From Gonatopus flavifemur (taxonomy: Eukaryota > Arthropoda > Insecta > Hymenoptera > Dryinidae), in the NCBI GenBank assembly GCA_018340375.1, contig JAFFJZ010000044.1, positions 806,001 to 870,000 on the forward strand: DNA of 64,000 nt. Reading direction: 5' to 3'. The first letter of the stretch is position 1, and every line of letters starts with the position of its first letter. The notes under the pieces are model-generated. The model was not told the DNA's origin, searched no databases, and worked only from the letters and a program-made list of their open reading frames with translations. Of the stretch, positions 35,544 through 45,890 are shown in pieces. Position numbers and translations under genes: made by a program.

Positions 35544-35681
35544 AAAAAGCAACAAAAAAAACAACATAAAATGGATTTGCAAAAGCGCAACGATGAAACT
35601 GACAAAGACTCCAATGCAAACGAAGATGGTAATCAGAACGAAAAATCCGATTGCACGTAAAATTATGAGGACAAAGTGGAG
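35544..35681 (+). pseudogene. 153-nt exon cassette, copy 1 (138 nt, stop)
   Basis: The acceptor ttgatatag is followed by a frame like copy 2 (KKQQKKQHKMDLQKRNDETD...). It has an in-frame TAA and the donor is changed to gttgaa. A decayed duplicate. Confidence 0.5.
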
Positions 35682-35704
35682 TTGAATACATATCATCACA
35701 CTTT

Positions 35705-35802
35705 AAGGGGATACCGGCGACGTGATCGAATCTCTCTTCCTATCACATAGACGTGTCCTTTTCTAACTAACGAGCTCGGTCGGTGAGCGCTGGTAATCCC
35801 TT
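35705..35802. mobile_element. Palindromic MITE, family A, short copy
   Basis: The ends aaggggataccggcgacgtg and gagcgctggtaatccctt pair. Only ~98 bp remain. Confidence 0.6.
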
Positions 35803-35877
35803 AAAGAATAATAGGGAACTTTTCTCTGCGTGTATGACGCATTGTATACGCAATCATGTTCTTGGTTTTTGATGTAG

Positions 35878-36030
35878 AAAAAGCAATGTGAAATGGACTC
35901 ACAAAAAAAACAACGTAAAATGGATTTGCGAAAGCGCAGCGATGAAAGTACGGAAGAAGTCCATGCAAAGGGGGATAATAATCAAAACGAACAAACCGAA
36001 CGCCCGGAAAATTACGAGGACAAAGTGGAG
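35878..36030 (+). CDS. 153-nt exon cassette, copy 2 (open, phase 0-0)
   Basis: The acceptor ttgatgtag (to 35877) and donor gtgaat (36031) enclose 51 open codons: KKQCEMDSQKKQRKMDLRKR, then SDESTEEVHAKGDNNQNEQT and ERPENYEDKVE. It is basic then acidic and low complexity. Because length and phase are symmetric, this exon can be duplicated or skipped without frame change. Decayed copies lie at 35544, 36613 and (inverted) 39965-40117. I do not recognise the host protein. Confidence 0.45.
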
Positions 36031-36066
36031 GTGAATACATATCATTACACTTTGAACAATAATAGG

Positions 36067-36552
36067 TACCCAGACAGCACAGAAAGTTCTTTACACGTTT
36101 CGGAAACGCACTCTGGGTTCTGCATATTTTCGTCCCCATGGAGCAGAGTTTTCAAACATTTAGAATACTTTCTTTTTTTATTTCCCTCAACACGTTTTGA
36201 ACACATTGCTCTCATTAACCACGGGACGTTCTCATTATGTCTGTTAAACGTACTTCCATGAAAACCAACTCTCAAAAACGCAAAAAAACACGTTCTGAGC
36301 ATGTTGTTTTCATCTACCGCAGGATCTTCTGTTCATGTCTTCCAAGCGTACTTCTATGAGAAGTAACTTGCAAAAACACAAAATCACAGACACATTGACA
36401 GTGGACATTGATGGAACTAAATGGGACATTTGCATATCCCTGGGACTTACATGAAACGGTTTTAGAAGATCCTGAGACATTATTTGCATGTTCTCTGTGA
36501 AACCGAACACGTCTTCTGAACGTTAAGAAAACCTCCCGGTGCTGTATGGGTA
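36067..36552. mobile_element. ACGTTC-family MITE (cccagacagcac ends)
   Basis: tacccagacagcac near 36067 and gtgctgtatgggta to 36552 form the ends. The interior consists of repeats of acgttctnngaacgt type. Related copies lie at 33081-33515, 36801-37290 and 55161 to about 55400, with a fragment at about 53216-53335. Confidence 0.65.
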
Positions 36553-36612
36553 ACTTTTCTCTGCGTTTATGACGCATTATATACACAATCATGTTCTCCC
36601 TTTTGGATATAG

Positions 36613-36764
36613 AAAAAACAAAGTAAACTGGATTCGCAAAAAAACAATTTAAAACGGATGCGCAGAAGTGTAGCGATGAATATACGGAAGAAGTCCATGC
36701 AACGGAGAATAATAATCCAAGCGAACCATCCGCACACCAGGAAAATTATGAGGATAAAATGGAG
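36613..36764 (+). pseudogene. 153-nt exon cassette, copy 3 (one-base deletion)
   Basis: The acceptor ggatatag and donor gtgaat are kept, but the length is 152 nt. A base is missing in the A-rich part, so the frame shifts before SDEYTEEVHATENNNPSEPS. Confidence 0.5.
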
Positions 36765-36800
36765 GTGAATATATATCATCACACTCCAAAGAATAATAGG

Positions 36801-37290
36801 TACCCAGACAGCACAGAAAGTTGTTTACACCTTTCGGAAACGTACTCTTGGTTCTGCGTGTTTCGGTCCCCATGGAGCAGGTGTTTTATACTTTCAGAAT
36901 ACCTTTCGATTCCGCTGAATATGTTCTCAACACGTTGTTTTCATCTACCACGAGACGTTCTCATCATGTCAATGTCACACAGGGAACATTGATGCTCTCT
37001 AAATACAGAAGAGTGGAAATGCCACTTGAACCGAAAGATAAGTTCCTTTCTGGCTGTCTAAAGAGTGAATTCTCACTCCAACGGAACCTATATTCCAAGG
37101 GAACCTATATTTCCGTTCGAGTGGAATTTCCACTCTTCCGTATTTAGAGAGTGGAACTAAACGGAACATTTGTTTGTCCCTGGGACTTACATGCGACGTT
37201 TTTAGCACATGCTGAGACGTTATTTGCACGTTCTGTGTGAAACTGAGCACGTCTTCTGCAAATTGAGAACACCTCCTGGTGCGGGGAACT
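36801..37290. mobile_element. ACGTTC-family MITE, further copy
   Basis: It starts tacccagacagcacagaaag. The interior carries 'gtggaaatgccacttgaacc' inverted as 'ttccactcttcc' at 37005-37155 (a nested hairpin). It ends near ctcctggtgcgggg. After it, at 37285-37345, the sequence upstream of the exon cassette recurs without the exon. Confidence 0.55.
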
Positions 37291-37604
37291 TTTTTCTGTG
37301 TGTATGACGCATTATATACGCAATGATGTTCTTTCTTTTTGATATGGAAAAAAATGTAAAATACACAAAAAATGTAAGATACATACTCTGAGCGATATTC
37401 AATACACATTTCAGGGACATCTTTTGTAACATATTGAGACATCAATCTTTATTGGTGATAATATACACAGTTGGTTATCTTCTTTGCTCTTGATCAATCC
37501 ATTGTTATTCCTATTTTCTCGATTTCGTGTTCATTTGCTTGTACATTCTTGATATTCACTTTATGTGACGTCAATTTTATGAATGCATGATCAGACAACT
37601 GCAG

Positions 37605-37776
37605 CGAAAAATCAGAATGGAGGAACGGAAGAAATGGACACAACGAACGGATCCATTCAGAGAAACGAAGTGACTGAAATAGACAAACAAACCAAAAAAA
37701 AAAGGATCACATGAAATAACAAATCAGGGAGAGAAAACGGAACAAAATAGCGATCAAGAAATAGGAATAATTTCAG
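37605..37776 (+). pseudogene. Exon-like acidic Gln/Asn segment
   Basis: The acceptor caactgcag and donor gtgatt (37777) bound a frame KNQNGGTEEMDTTNGSIQRN, which shifts by one base in an A-run near 37690-37700 and continues SHEITNQGEKTEQNSDQEIG. Its composition is like the exon cassettes, so it may be a further exon of the same gene or its remnant. Confidence 0.35.
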
Positions 37777-38054
37777 GTGATTATCAATTTTGTAACCTTC
37801 AGACCACGGCACATTCTAAGTGAAATCTAGAATTAACCACAACTTTGAATACTCAGATTCTAAAATAGGCAAAAAATCTCGAGCGGATGAATTTTCGGAA
37901 TTATAACTTTTTCCAATTTATATATAATCTAATAGTTTATATATAAGTTCTATTGAGAACATGTCAGTTTACTAACCGTTTATACCTTTTAGAAGTAACC
38001 ATTTTCTTATAAAACTAATTTTTTGGTCGGAACTGACCCTTAAAATATATACTG

Positions 38055-39953
38055 CACGGAAAAAAATGATATAGTTAGGATAACTAAAAACAATTGGCTA
38101 TTGACGGGTTGGTTGTGAGAACTATTCGTTTAGGCGAGACAACTTTTGTATGGTCACTACATCTCGATAGCTTTGGTTATGGTGTTGATATAATATGGTA
38201 AGACTTGTTCGGTTATGATAACCAAATGGTTGGTTATAGTAACCAAACTAATTTCGTCATCTCAATGTGGATTCATTTATGAGATTTCCAGCTGTTTTTA
38301 TAAATTTGATTAGAAATAAAGAAGACATCCCTACAAAAAAAACTAGCTGTACACAGAAAAAAAAACTATCTTGTATCAAGACAATATTGTTTTCGTTATA
38401 TATGAAACACGGACTGTCTCAGTTCAATGCAATTTGTTTTGAATCAAACACAGCACAAAACAAAATTCTTTATTCAAAGCAAGTTGCATTGAACTGAGAC
38501 AATCCGTGTTTCATATATAACGAAAACAATATTTTCTTGATACAAGATAGTTTTTTTTTCTGTGTAAGAACAAGAAAAATAATTGTCACAACTACATTTT
38601 TCTGCTGACATCAACACATTTGTTAACAGAACTAACGTCTTAGTTGCTGTAGTGAATATTTTTGCAAGGACAACAAATTTCTTTGTAGGCGCTATGGTAG
38701 CAAACCATTTTTTCTCCGTGCATAGGAAAAACTTCCTAGACGTTTTCTTAGACTTTTTCTGGGACAAAATCTACACGGAGAAAGATGCAGTTTGGGAATA
38801 TAGTAATCTTTAATAGAAAATTGGAGAGTATTTCTTAAAATCTGTGAATATTTGTTAAGATCTGAGAGTATTTCTTGAGTTCGTATGTGAGTTACATACC
38901 TAATTAAATTATAGTGTAGTTCTGATTGCAATCATTGGAATATTCTAATTTGATTTTGAATATTTCTAAACCAACATTATCACCTTACGTTGGAAAAGTA
39001 AAGCTAGAATATACTTCTTTGTTAATTAAAAATTTGTATTCATCAATATAATTTATGGAAAATGTGGAAGAAAACCTGTCTTTGTATTTTTATATCCTGA
39101 GTTCTCTCAAGGAACCTGAATGAATTTGATTTGTAATTGCACATAGAAAATCAACGTGTTCATGATTATTCCAAAGCAATATTCCTTGATACGAACGTTT
39201 TCTTGGCTCAACTGTTTGTGCCGTTTGTGGTTTCGGTTTCAACCTGATTTAAACTTCATTTGACACATTTTGTTGAACGTAATAATTATACAAAAACGAT
39301 CCAAGTCTCAATGTTGGAGTTTGAAGAATTATTTTTGACCAGAAACTATGCATTACGAAGTGTAATATTCAATGAAACGAAATCATCACTTGAGATTCTG
39401 ATTTTGTTGCGCAACATGTATTATATTATGCACAGCAATCATATACGGTAGTATAGGCGCGTGGTTAGGGTGTTAGGCTCTAGATAAGTAGAATTAGGTA
39501 GGTGTAGGCAGGTTCGAATCCCGGTATCGACACGATCAATGTGATCAACACTTCACGATTGTGTCTTCGATCACTGTGAAGTTTCTATCATCAGCCGAAA
39601 TCACGTTGAAAAATTTCTTTTATTTCAACGTGAAAAAATATTTTCACTTCGTTTTTTTTCTGATTCATTATTCACCAACATTTATATATGAAAAAAGCGA
39701 AACATTGAGGTTTTGCTGCGGAATCTCATCACCACTCGTTTAGTCGCCACAACCAAATGCTCGAGGGTGAATGAATGCCTTTAAAAACGTTTGGTTTTCA
39801 TAACCAACTGAAAGTTGTATCTTGAACTAAGTGAGCGTATACTATTTCATTTGGTTCTCACAGCCAAGCATTTGGCTGAGCCAAATATAGCCCAACGTAT
39901 TTGGTTGCGGAAACCAAATTCCAGTGTACCATAACCATACATTTTTTTCCGTG
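38055..39953 (-). mobile_element. 1.9-kb element E, copy 2 (inverted)
   Basis: It is the reverse complement of 33601-35496 with very few differences (for example a one-base indel near 38824). The two copies bracket 2.56 kb with the exon cassettes, and the whole 33601-39953 forms a giant inverted repeat. Confidence 0.87.
39450..39533 (+). other. tRNA-like segment with Pol III box B (element E copy 2)
   Basis: The same sequence as 34022-34105 on the opposite strand: ggttagggtgttagg, then aggttcgaatcccggtat. Confidence 0.45.
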
Positions 39954-39964
39954 TATGTATTCAC

Positions 39965-40117
39965 CTCCACATTGTCCTCATAATTCTACGTGCAATCGGA
40001 TTCTTCGTTCTGATTACCATCTTCGTTTGCATGGGAGTATTTGTCAGTTCCATCGTTGCGATCTTGCGAATCCGTTTTATATTGTTTTTCCCGCGAATTC
40101 AATTTCTTTTCTTTTTT
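39965..40117 (-). pseudogene. 153-nt exon cassette, copy 4 (inverted, stop)
   Basis: On the - strand the acceptor catatag (40119-40118) and donor gtgaat (39964) enclose exactly 153 nt closest to copy 1 (shared CNEDGNQNE-type tract), with an in-frame TAG. It lies just outside E copy 2. Confidence 0.5.
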
Positions 40118-40145
40118 CTATATGAAAAAGAGAGAACATGATTGC

Positions 40146-40801
40146 GTACACTGTGAAAGGTAAGCGGAGTTTTCGCCCAAATTTTTTGACAGTGAAAATC
40201 CCTCACGTGGGGAAAATTCATTTCCCCTATATTTTGGAGGAATTCTCCTGCATTTGAAGGAACGTTTCCTTCTCTTTCAACGGCCATGGAGCTCTCAAAA
40301 AACGGGCATAACTTTGCTACATACTTTTCCAACAACTAAGCGATAAATAAAAATTTTGAATATGGAATGATGGAGCCCATTGCCAAGATTAGACTTTGGA
40401 TATAAATTGGAAGTCTAAAGTAATATTAAAACATAAAGTAATATATAAACATAAGAGAAAACAATCTGTGGAAATTATTGATATTTGTAGGTTATTAGGT
40501 TTATATTTCTTTGCATAATTTTCAAAAATTTCTTGCAGATTCAATCAAATATTCAAAGTCTAATCTTGGCAGTGTGTTTCATCACTGCATATTAAAAATC
40601 TCAATTCATTGCTTAGTTGTTGGAAAAGTACGTAGCAAAGTTTTGCTCGTTTTTCTCGAGCTCCATGGGCCTTAAGGGAATTCTTCTCCAAAAAAAATGG
40701 AATTCTCTTAGAATATATGGGAAATGAATTTACCCCATGTGAGGGATTTTCGCTGCCACCAAATTCGGGGGAAATACTCCACTTTCACTTTCTACAGTGT
40801 C
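40146..40801. mobile_element. ~656-bp foldback element with inner palindrome
   Basis: The outer ends tacactgtgaaaggtaagcg and ctttcactttctacagtgt pair. The arms run through 'cacgtggggaaaattcattt' and 'gagctcc(a)tgg'. The loop 40378-40572 is itself a palindrome (ccaagattagactttgg / ccaaagtctaatcttgg). Confidence 0.8.
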
Positions 40802-41775
40802 ATACACGTACAGAAAAGTTAGCTAAAAGTTTCTGGCATTTGACACATGGCTTCCTCGGTTGTGTTGGGAGAAAACTATGGGAATTCTTAGAGAATCTTT
40901 TTCCCCATTCCTCAAGGGATTGACATGGAACTTGTATGGGATTACTATAAAACCATAACTGAACCGTGCACGGAAAAAAAAGATGAATTCTCCATGTAGG
41001 ATGACAACGCGTCGCGTCGTCTTTGGATTGAAATTTTCACAAAATATAGTGTAAAAATAATTCACATTATCATGAACCAACAGATTTCTTTCTCATGATG
41101 TGAACCGCGCAGAAAAAGAAGATATGGTGCGAGTATGGGAACGGTCTCTTTAAAAGTCTTGCTCAGTCTATTGGGGCATAGTCTCGCAACAATATGGGAA
41201 AGGTGTACAAAATAAATGTGGAATATTTCACCAAAAATGACGGCAGCAAAGTTCCATCATGAATAAGGAACTTTTCATCCTGATTTGGTGAAGTTTCCCC
41301 TCACTTCTTGGAGGATTCAACACCCAAAAAACGGAATAGTTCCTCAAAATGCAGGAAAAATCCCTTGTTTTCGATGAAAAAACAACTCCCCCATATGATG
41401 CCTGGGATGCCACAGTGATGATTTATTTCCCAAACATACTTTCCTCTCATATTGCAGTGTATTACACATTTGAGTGATGATTCTTTTGAATTCTTGCTCG
41501 TCTAATACATAATTCTTATGCATATGTTTCCGGACATATTCTGCAATACATATAGATCAATTCTTGTCTGTTGATGCGTATCAGTTTGAAGTAGTTTCCA
41601 GTTATCAATTTGCATCACCATTGGCAGATTTCGTATCTTTTATCACACAATGGCGAATGATAATTTTTTCCTGGTTTTCGCCCTTTTAAAAAAATGAAAC
41701 TGACATTCCTGATGAAATTACACCCATAAACCCCATTAGCATTCCTACTGGGAACTCGCTTGAGACTCTTTGAAT
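40802..41775. other. No gene recognised; CACGGA-like and other repeat fragments
   Basis: A gcacggaaaaaaaagatgaa end lies at about 40968. Scattered 'gaatagttcctcaaaat' type tracts follow. No domain-bearing ORF. Confidence 0.4.
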
Positions 41776-42719
41776 TCCTTAGAGCGAAAATTCACTCTTG
41801 AAGAGCGAAAATTCACTCTTGAAGAGTGAAAATATTGCTAGTCTAACAAGAGTAAGTTTCCACTCCATAACACAGTGGGCCGAAATCCACAAAAAGTGCT
41901 CAAAACCCACTTTTCTGAAATACTCTAAAATTCAAGAATGTTGGTATTTTCTTACTCCAATACATCAGTAGTATGAAGGTATGTAACGCTGTGTCTGAAA
42001 GCGAGTTAGTTTGTGAGATATTGTTACTTAAGATACCGAAATTATTGTGAAATTCTACAAATTCCCGAAAAATAATACAAGAGTTTTCGAAGTAATTAAT
42101 GCTTGCAAGCCTTCATGATTTTGATATCTAAGGATTTTGTGGAAGTTTACATATTGTTTCAATATAAAAATCATAAATATTGTCCAGGGGACATGAGTGT
42201 TAGGATGGAACATTGCGTTTTTGAGTTGTGCGTACGAATGAAATCATCGATTTCGATATATCATTGACGATTTTCTCAAATACTTCAAAAAACTCACTCT
42301 GGGAGGTTTTTGCAACGTGTTCTTAGATGATTCCTATTCGCAAATCACTTTTATTTATGCTGCGCAGACCTGCGCAATGAGTGGTATGTTAATTTTTATG
42401 ACACAGTATCTGTAAAATTATTAGTTCTCCGGTATACACTGTTGAAAAAGTTTGTGAATTGAATACACAAAATTTGGAAGCAATTAACACACATATTTGT
42501 GTTTGAAAGTCGCTACAGATTTTATGAGAATTCAAATCAAATTTTGTATGAAAAGCACTTTAAAATGATGTTGTGTTTGAATTTTAATAGAAGTATGGGA
42601 AATTCAATAAACGAAATATGTTTCGTCAATAGCTTACAAACTTTTGTATCAAAATCAATATAAATATTCTTAAATTTGCGGTGGAAATTTTTAACAGTGA
42701 TGTGCAACATGCAACATTA

Positions 42720-42864
42720 CAATAGCTTTGTTCGTTCTAACGTGGTCTGAGTTGCACCAATCTGCTCCAGACATTTTTGATTCGCTCTTCCAGTTATAGG
42801 AATGAATTGATTGGTTTGGTGCAGGTCGGTGCAACTTAGAACATGTTAGAACGAACAAAGCTAA
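42720..42864. repeat. 145-bp hairpin inside Transib
   Basis: aatagctttgttcgttctaa at 42720 pairs with ttagaacgaacaaagct to 42864, and inner 'gttgcaccaat' pairs partly. A nested MITE or fold-back. Confidence 0.7.
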
Positions 42865-42872
42865 TAAATCAC

Positions 42873-43107
42873 ATGCGGAAAAATGATGTATCAAATATTA
42901 CTACATTCACTCGTACACTAGTGCCCGTAAGTGAAATAGTATAATGTTTACAACTGAATGTAGTAAAATCTCATGCTTTATGATATGAAGTTGCACCAAA
43001 TTGCACGATGTTTTGCTACATTCAGTTGTCAACATTATACTATTTCATTTACGGGCACTAATGTACGAGTGAATGCAGTAATATTTGATACATCATTTTT
43101 CTCCGTG
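42873..43107. mobile_element. CACGGA-family MITE inside Transib
   Basis: The ends are tgcggaaaaatgatgtatca and tgatacatcatttttctccg. The arms of ~95 bp (attactacattcactcgtac) pair almost fully. Confidence 0.85.
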
Positions 43108-43481
43108 CAAGTAAGGTTTAAGTAGAGCGTGCGGAAATTTCTAGAGTATTGGATGAATTCTATTTAATCTCTGACTACTGTCCTTTGATAGTTTGGCAAC
43201 GTCATAATGTCATTCATTTCAACACGGAAAGAGTTGTTTAATATCTTACGGAACGTGGAGAGTGCCTCACGTGATGCAAAAATTAATCACCTAAAAAGTT
43301 ACGTCATCAATAACTTACACATAAAAAAGATGAGGATATGAAACACTTCGGACGACAGGTCATACATTGTTTGGTTGAAGTATATTTGATAAGTACGATA
43401 AAGCTTCCCGAAAATTGAAGATTTTTCTCGACAGGAATGAAAAATGACTCAACGGAATAGTCAAATTTTCAATCAATAAAA

Positions 43482-45039
43482 TGCCCAATAAAACAAACAA
43501 GAAGGGTGGTCGTCCTGTTCAGTATCCGGTAATATACCGCACATGGTCAAGAAGAATGTTAAAAACATAACTTCTTACACTGACGATGAAGCCTTAGCTC
43601 TGATTGTAGAGAATAAATCAACGAAGAATGAGTATCTGAATATGCGACGTGGTGCAATAGAAAGAGGTGTGGATTTGTATCCTTCTTATCACAAGATATT
43701 GGATGCTAAGACTGGATGTTATCCTGGGAATGAATATATAACAGTCACTGATAGTATCGCAGAAGTAAAATTACAAGCTCTCCTCGATCATACTGCAACT
43801 CGTATAGTGAAGGTTAGTGAATCTGTTACTGGTATACTGTCAATTGAGCAATTAGATCAACTGACGCTGTTGTCAAAATGGGGATTTGATGGGACTTCAG
43901 GTCATTCTCAATACAAACAGAAACCTGATAGCTTCGAAAGCATGTTCAGTGATAGTAATCTATTTGTAACTCCTTTTGTTCCTTTGGAACTGAATGTCTT
44001 GCAATCTGATTTGACGAAAAAAATAATTTGGAAAAATCCACGTCCATCGTCAACGAGATTCTGTCGCCCAATAAGGATGCAATTGATAAAGGAAACAACT
44101 GAAGTGAGTAAAGAAGAGAAACAATACATAGAGAATCAGATCAATAATTTCGTGCCTTCCAAAGTATCATGTCCTGTGGGTAATGTAAGTGTTACTCATA
44201 AAATGGCACTGACTATGATAGACGGAAAAGTTTGCAACGCGATCACATCAACCGCATTTGCGCAAACTTGTAATATTTGTGGTGCTACGCCCAAAAAAAT
44301 GAATAATATCGAAGTAGTCTCTACAAGAACAGTCGATCAATGCAATCTTCAATTCGGATTATCTTCTCTCCATGCTTGGATAAGGTTTTTTGAATTGCTC
44401 TTGCACATTTCTTATCGTTTACCCATTCAGAAGTGGCAGATTCGAAGTGTCGCAGACAAGGATTTATCCCCCCAAAGGAAAAAAATTATACAAAATAGAT
44501 TCAGGAGTGGAATGGGATTGCTCATTGATATGCCTATACCTGGAGGAAGCGGAACTACCAATGATGGCAATACTGCCTGGCAATTTTTCGAACACGCGTC
44601 CACATCATCTGAAATCACAGGGATGGATTTGGAAGTTATTAAAAGATTCCGCGTAATATTGCAAACAATCTCTAGTGGTTTTGCTATCAATGTTGAGGCC
44701 TTTGCTAAGTATGCACATGATACGGCTGAACTGTATGTTCATAAGTATAATTGGTATCCTATGTCAGCATCAGTCCATAAGGTGCTTGTTCATGGGTCTG
44801 ATATCATAGAACATGCTGACTTGCCAATTGGTGAATTATCTGAGGAAGCCCAAGAGGCTCGGAACAAAGATTGCAGATATTATAAAGAACATAATACAAG
44901 AAAATCTTCAAGACATTCAACCAATCTAGACCTTTCACACATGCTACTGATATCATCAGATCCGTGAATTTCCTCTTTACGGGGATTGCCCCAAAAAAAG
45001 AATAAATCTTTTTCGCCAGAAGTCCTTGCACTTCTATAA
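43482..45039 (+). pseudogene. Transib transposase (RAG1-like core), near full length, one frameshift and one stop
   Basis: The main frame, 43543-44967, has 474 codons. Asp116 in WGFDGTSGHSQYKQ, Asp227 in MIDGKVCNA, the zinc pair Cys243/Cys246 in TCNICGATPK, His412/His417 in SVHKVLVHG and Glu438 in LSEEAQEARNK match in order RAG1 D600, D708, C727/C730, H937/H942 and E962 (aligned by eye from memory of RAG1). Upstream, ATG 43482 starts MPNKTNKKGGRPVQYPV in another frame, a likely N-terminus cut off by a one-base shift near 43560. The stop TGA 44965-44967 after LLISSDP is premature: the frame continues ISSLRGLPQKKNKSF to TAA 45037-45039. The whole catalytic core is intact within one frame. Confidence 0.9.
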
Positions 45040-45299
45040 GATCCGCAGTACAGATGGCTAAGGAACATTCGAACATTGAATATGAAGAAAAATTTGTGTG
45101 AAATAATACAAGAAATGAAGAATGAAAAACCTTGAAAAGAATGTTAAAAAAGAAAATAAAAAAATAATGAATAAATAAATTTAAAAAATGAAAAAAAGTG
45201 TTTTCAAAGTTCAATTTACAATCTTCACGCGGTAAAACACGTGAGTGAATTGAAAGATCAAAACTAATGTATCATTGGCATCATATATAATCCAGCTAA

Positions 45300-45600
45300 A
45301 GATTTTGAAGAAAAATCTGAATCCAGATTCGTATTCGGCGGCTTCCAAAAACTGTCCGGTAACGGGTTTCAAGCAAATCGAAATCATTTTGACATTTATG
45401 TCCGTCATATTGAATTTGCCATCTTGAATTCTGAAAATCTGACTGCGAATTCGTAATCAGCGATCCAAAAAAACTCTCCCAAGACGAGTTTCAGGCAAAT
45501 CGGAGTGATTTTGACATCTCCGTCCGCCATATTGGATCCGCCATCTTGAATTCTGAAAATCTGACTACAGATTCGTAATCAGCGATCCCCAAAACCTCTT
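45300..45600. repeat. 122-bp tandem repeat near the right end of Transib, ~2.5 units
   Basis: The block atcttgaattctgaaaatct at 45421 recurs at 45543, with a diverged third copy starting near 45300. Each unit ends in aatcagcgatcc. Confidence 0.8.
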
Positions 45601-45890
45601 AGTCCAGAACAATGCATGAATCAGACAACGCCTTATAGTTTTGAGCACTTTTTGTGGATTTCGGCCCACTGTGCATGAGAGTGAATGTTCACTCTTTTGG
45701 TGTGAGAATTTCACTCCCATCAAAGAGTTAACTTCACACCTTAAAGCAAGTTGAAATTTCACTCTGATAGAGTGCAAAGCCCCTCTTATAGAGTGAAAAC
45801 TCACTCTTCAGAAGTGGCATCTCACTCTTGTTGCACTGGCGTATTTTCACTCTTCAAGAGTGAATTTCTCACTCCAAGGAATTTAGAGAG

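Larger units (their letters stand above)
41871..45673 (+). mobile_element. Transib DNA transposon (RAG1-related), 3.8 kb
   Basis: A perfect 35-bp terminal inverted repeat begins CACAGTGGGCCGAAATCC at 41871-41905 and is inverted at 45639-45673. A 5-bp flank CATAA (41866-41870) versus CATGA (45674-45678) fits the 5-bp target duplication of Transib with one change. The internal gene (43543-45039) encodes a Transib/RAG1-like core. MITEs are nested at 42720-42864 and 42873-43107, and a 122-bp tandem repeat lies near the right end. Confidence 0.93.
41776..45890. mobile_element. CACTCTT-rich palindromic MITE split by the Transib element
   Basis: 41776-41870 pairs with about 45790-45890 (cactcttgaagagtgaaaat / attttcactcttcaagagtg). 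Together with 45674-45790 they form one ~310-bp MITE into which the Transib element was inserted. A related tract lies at 60183-60330. Confidence 0.75.

Noticed and set aside
36045..37445. Several ORFs of 70-148 codons on both strands
   Set aside because: They fall in ACGTTC-family MITEs and duplicated cassette flanks. Frames are not shared among copies.
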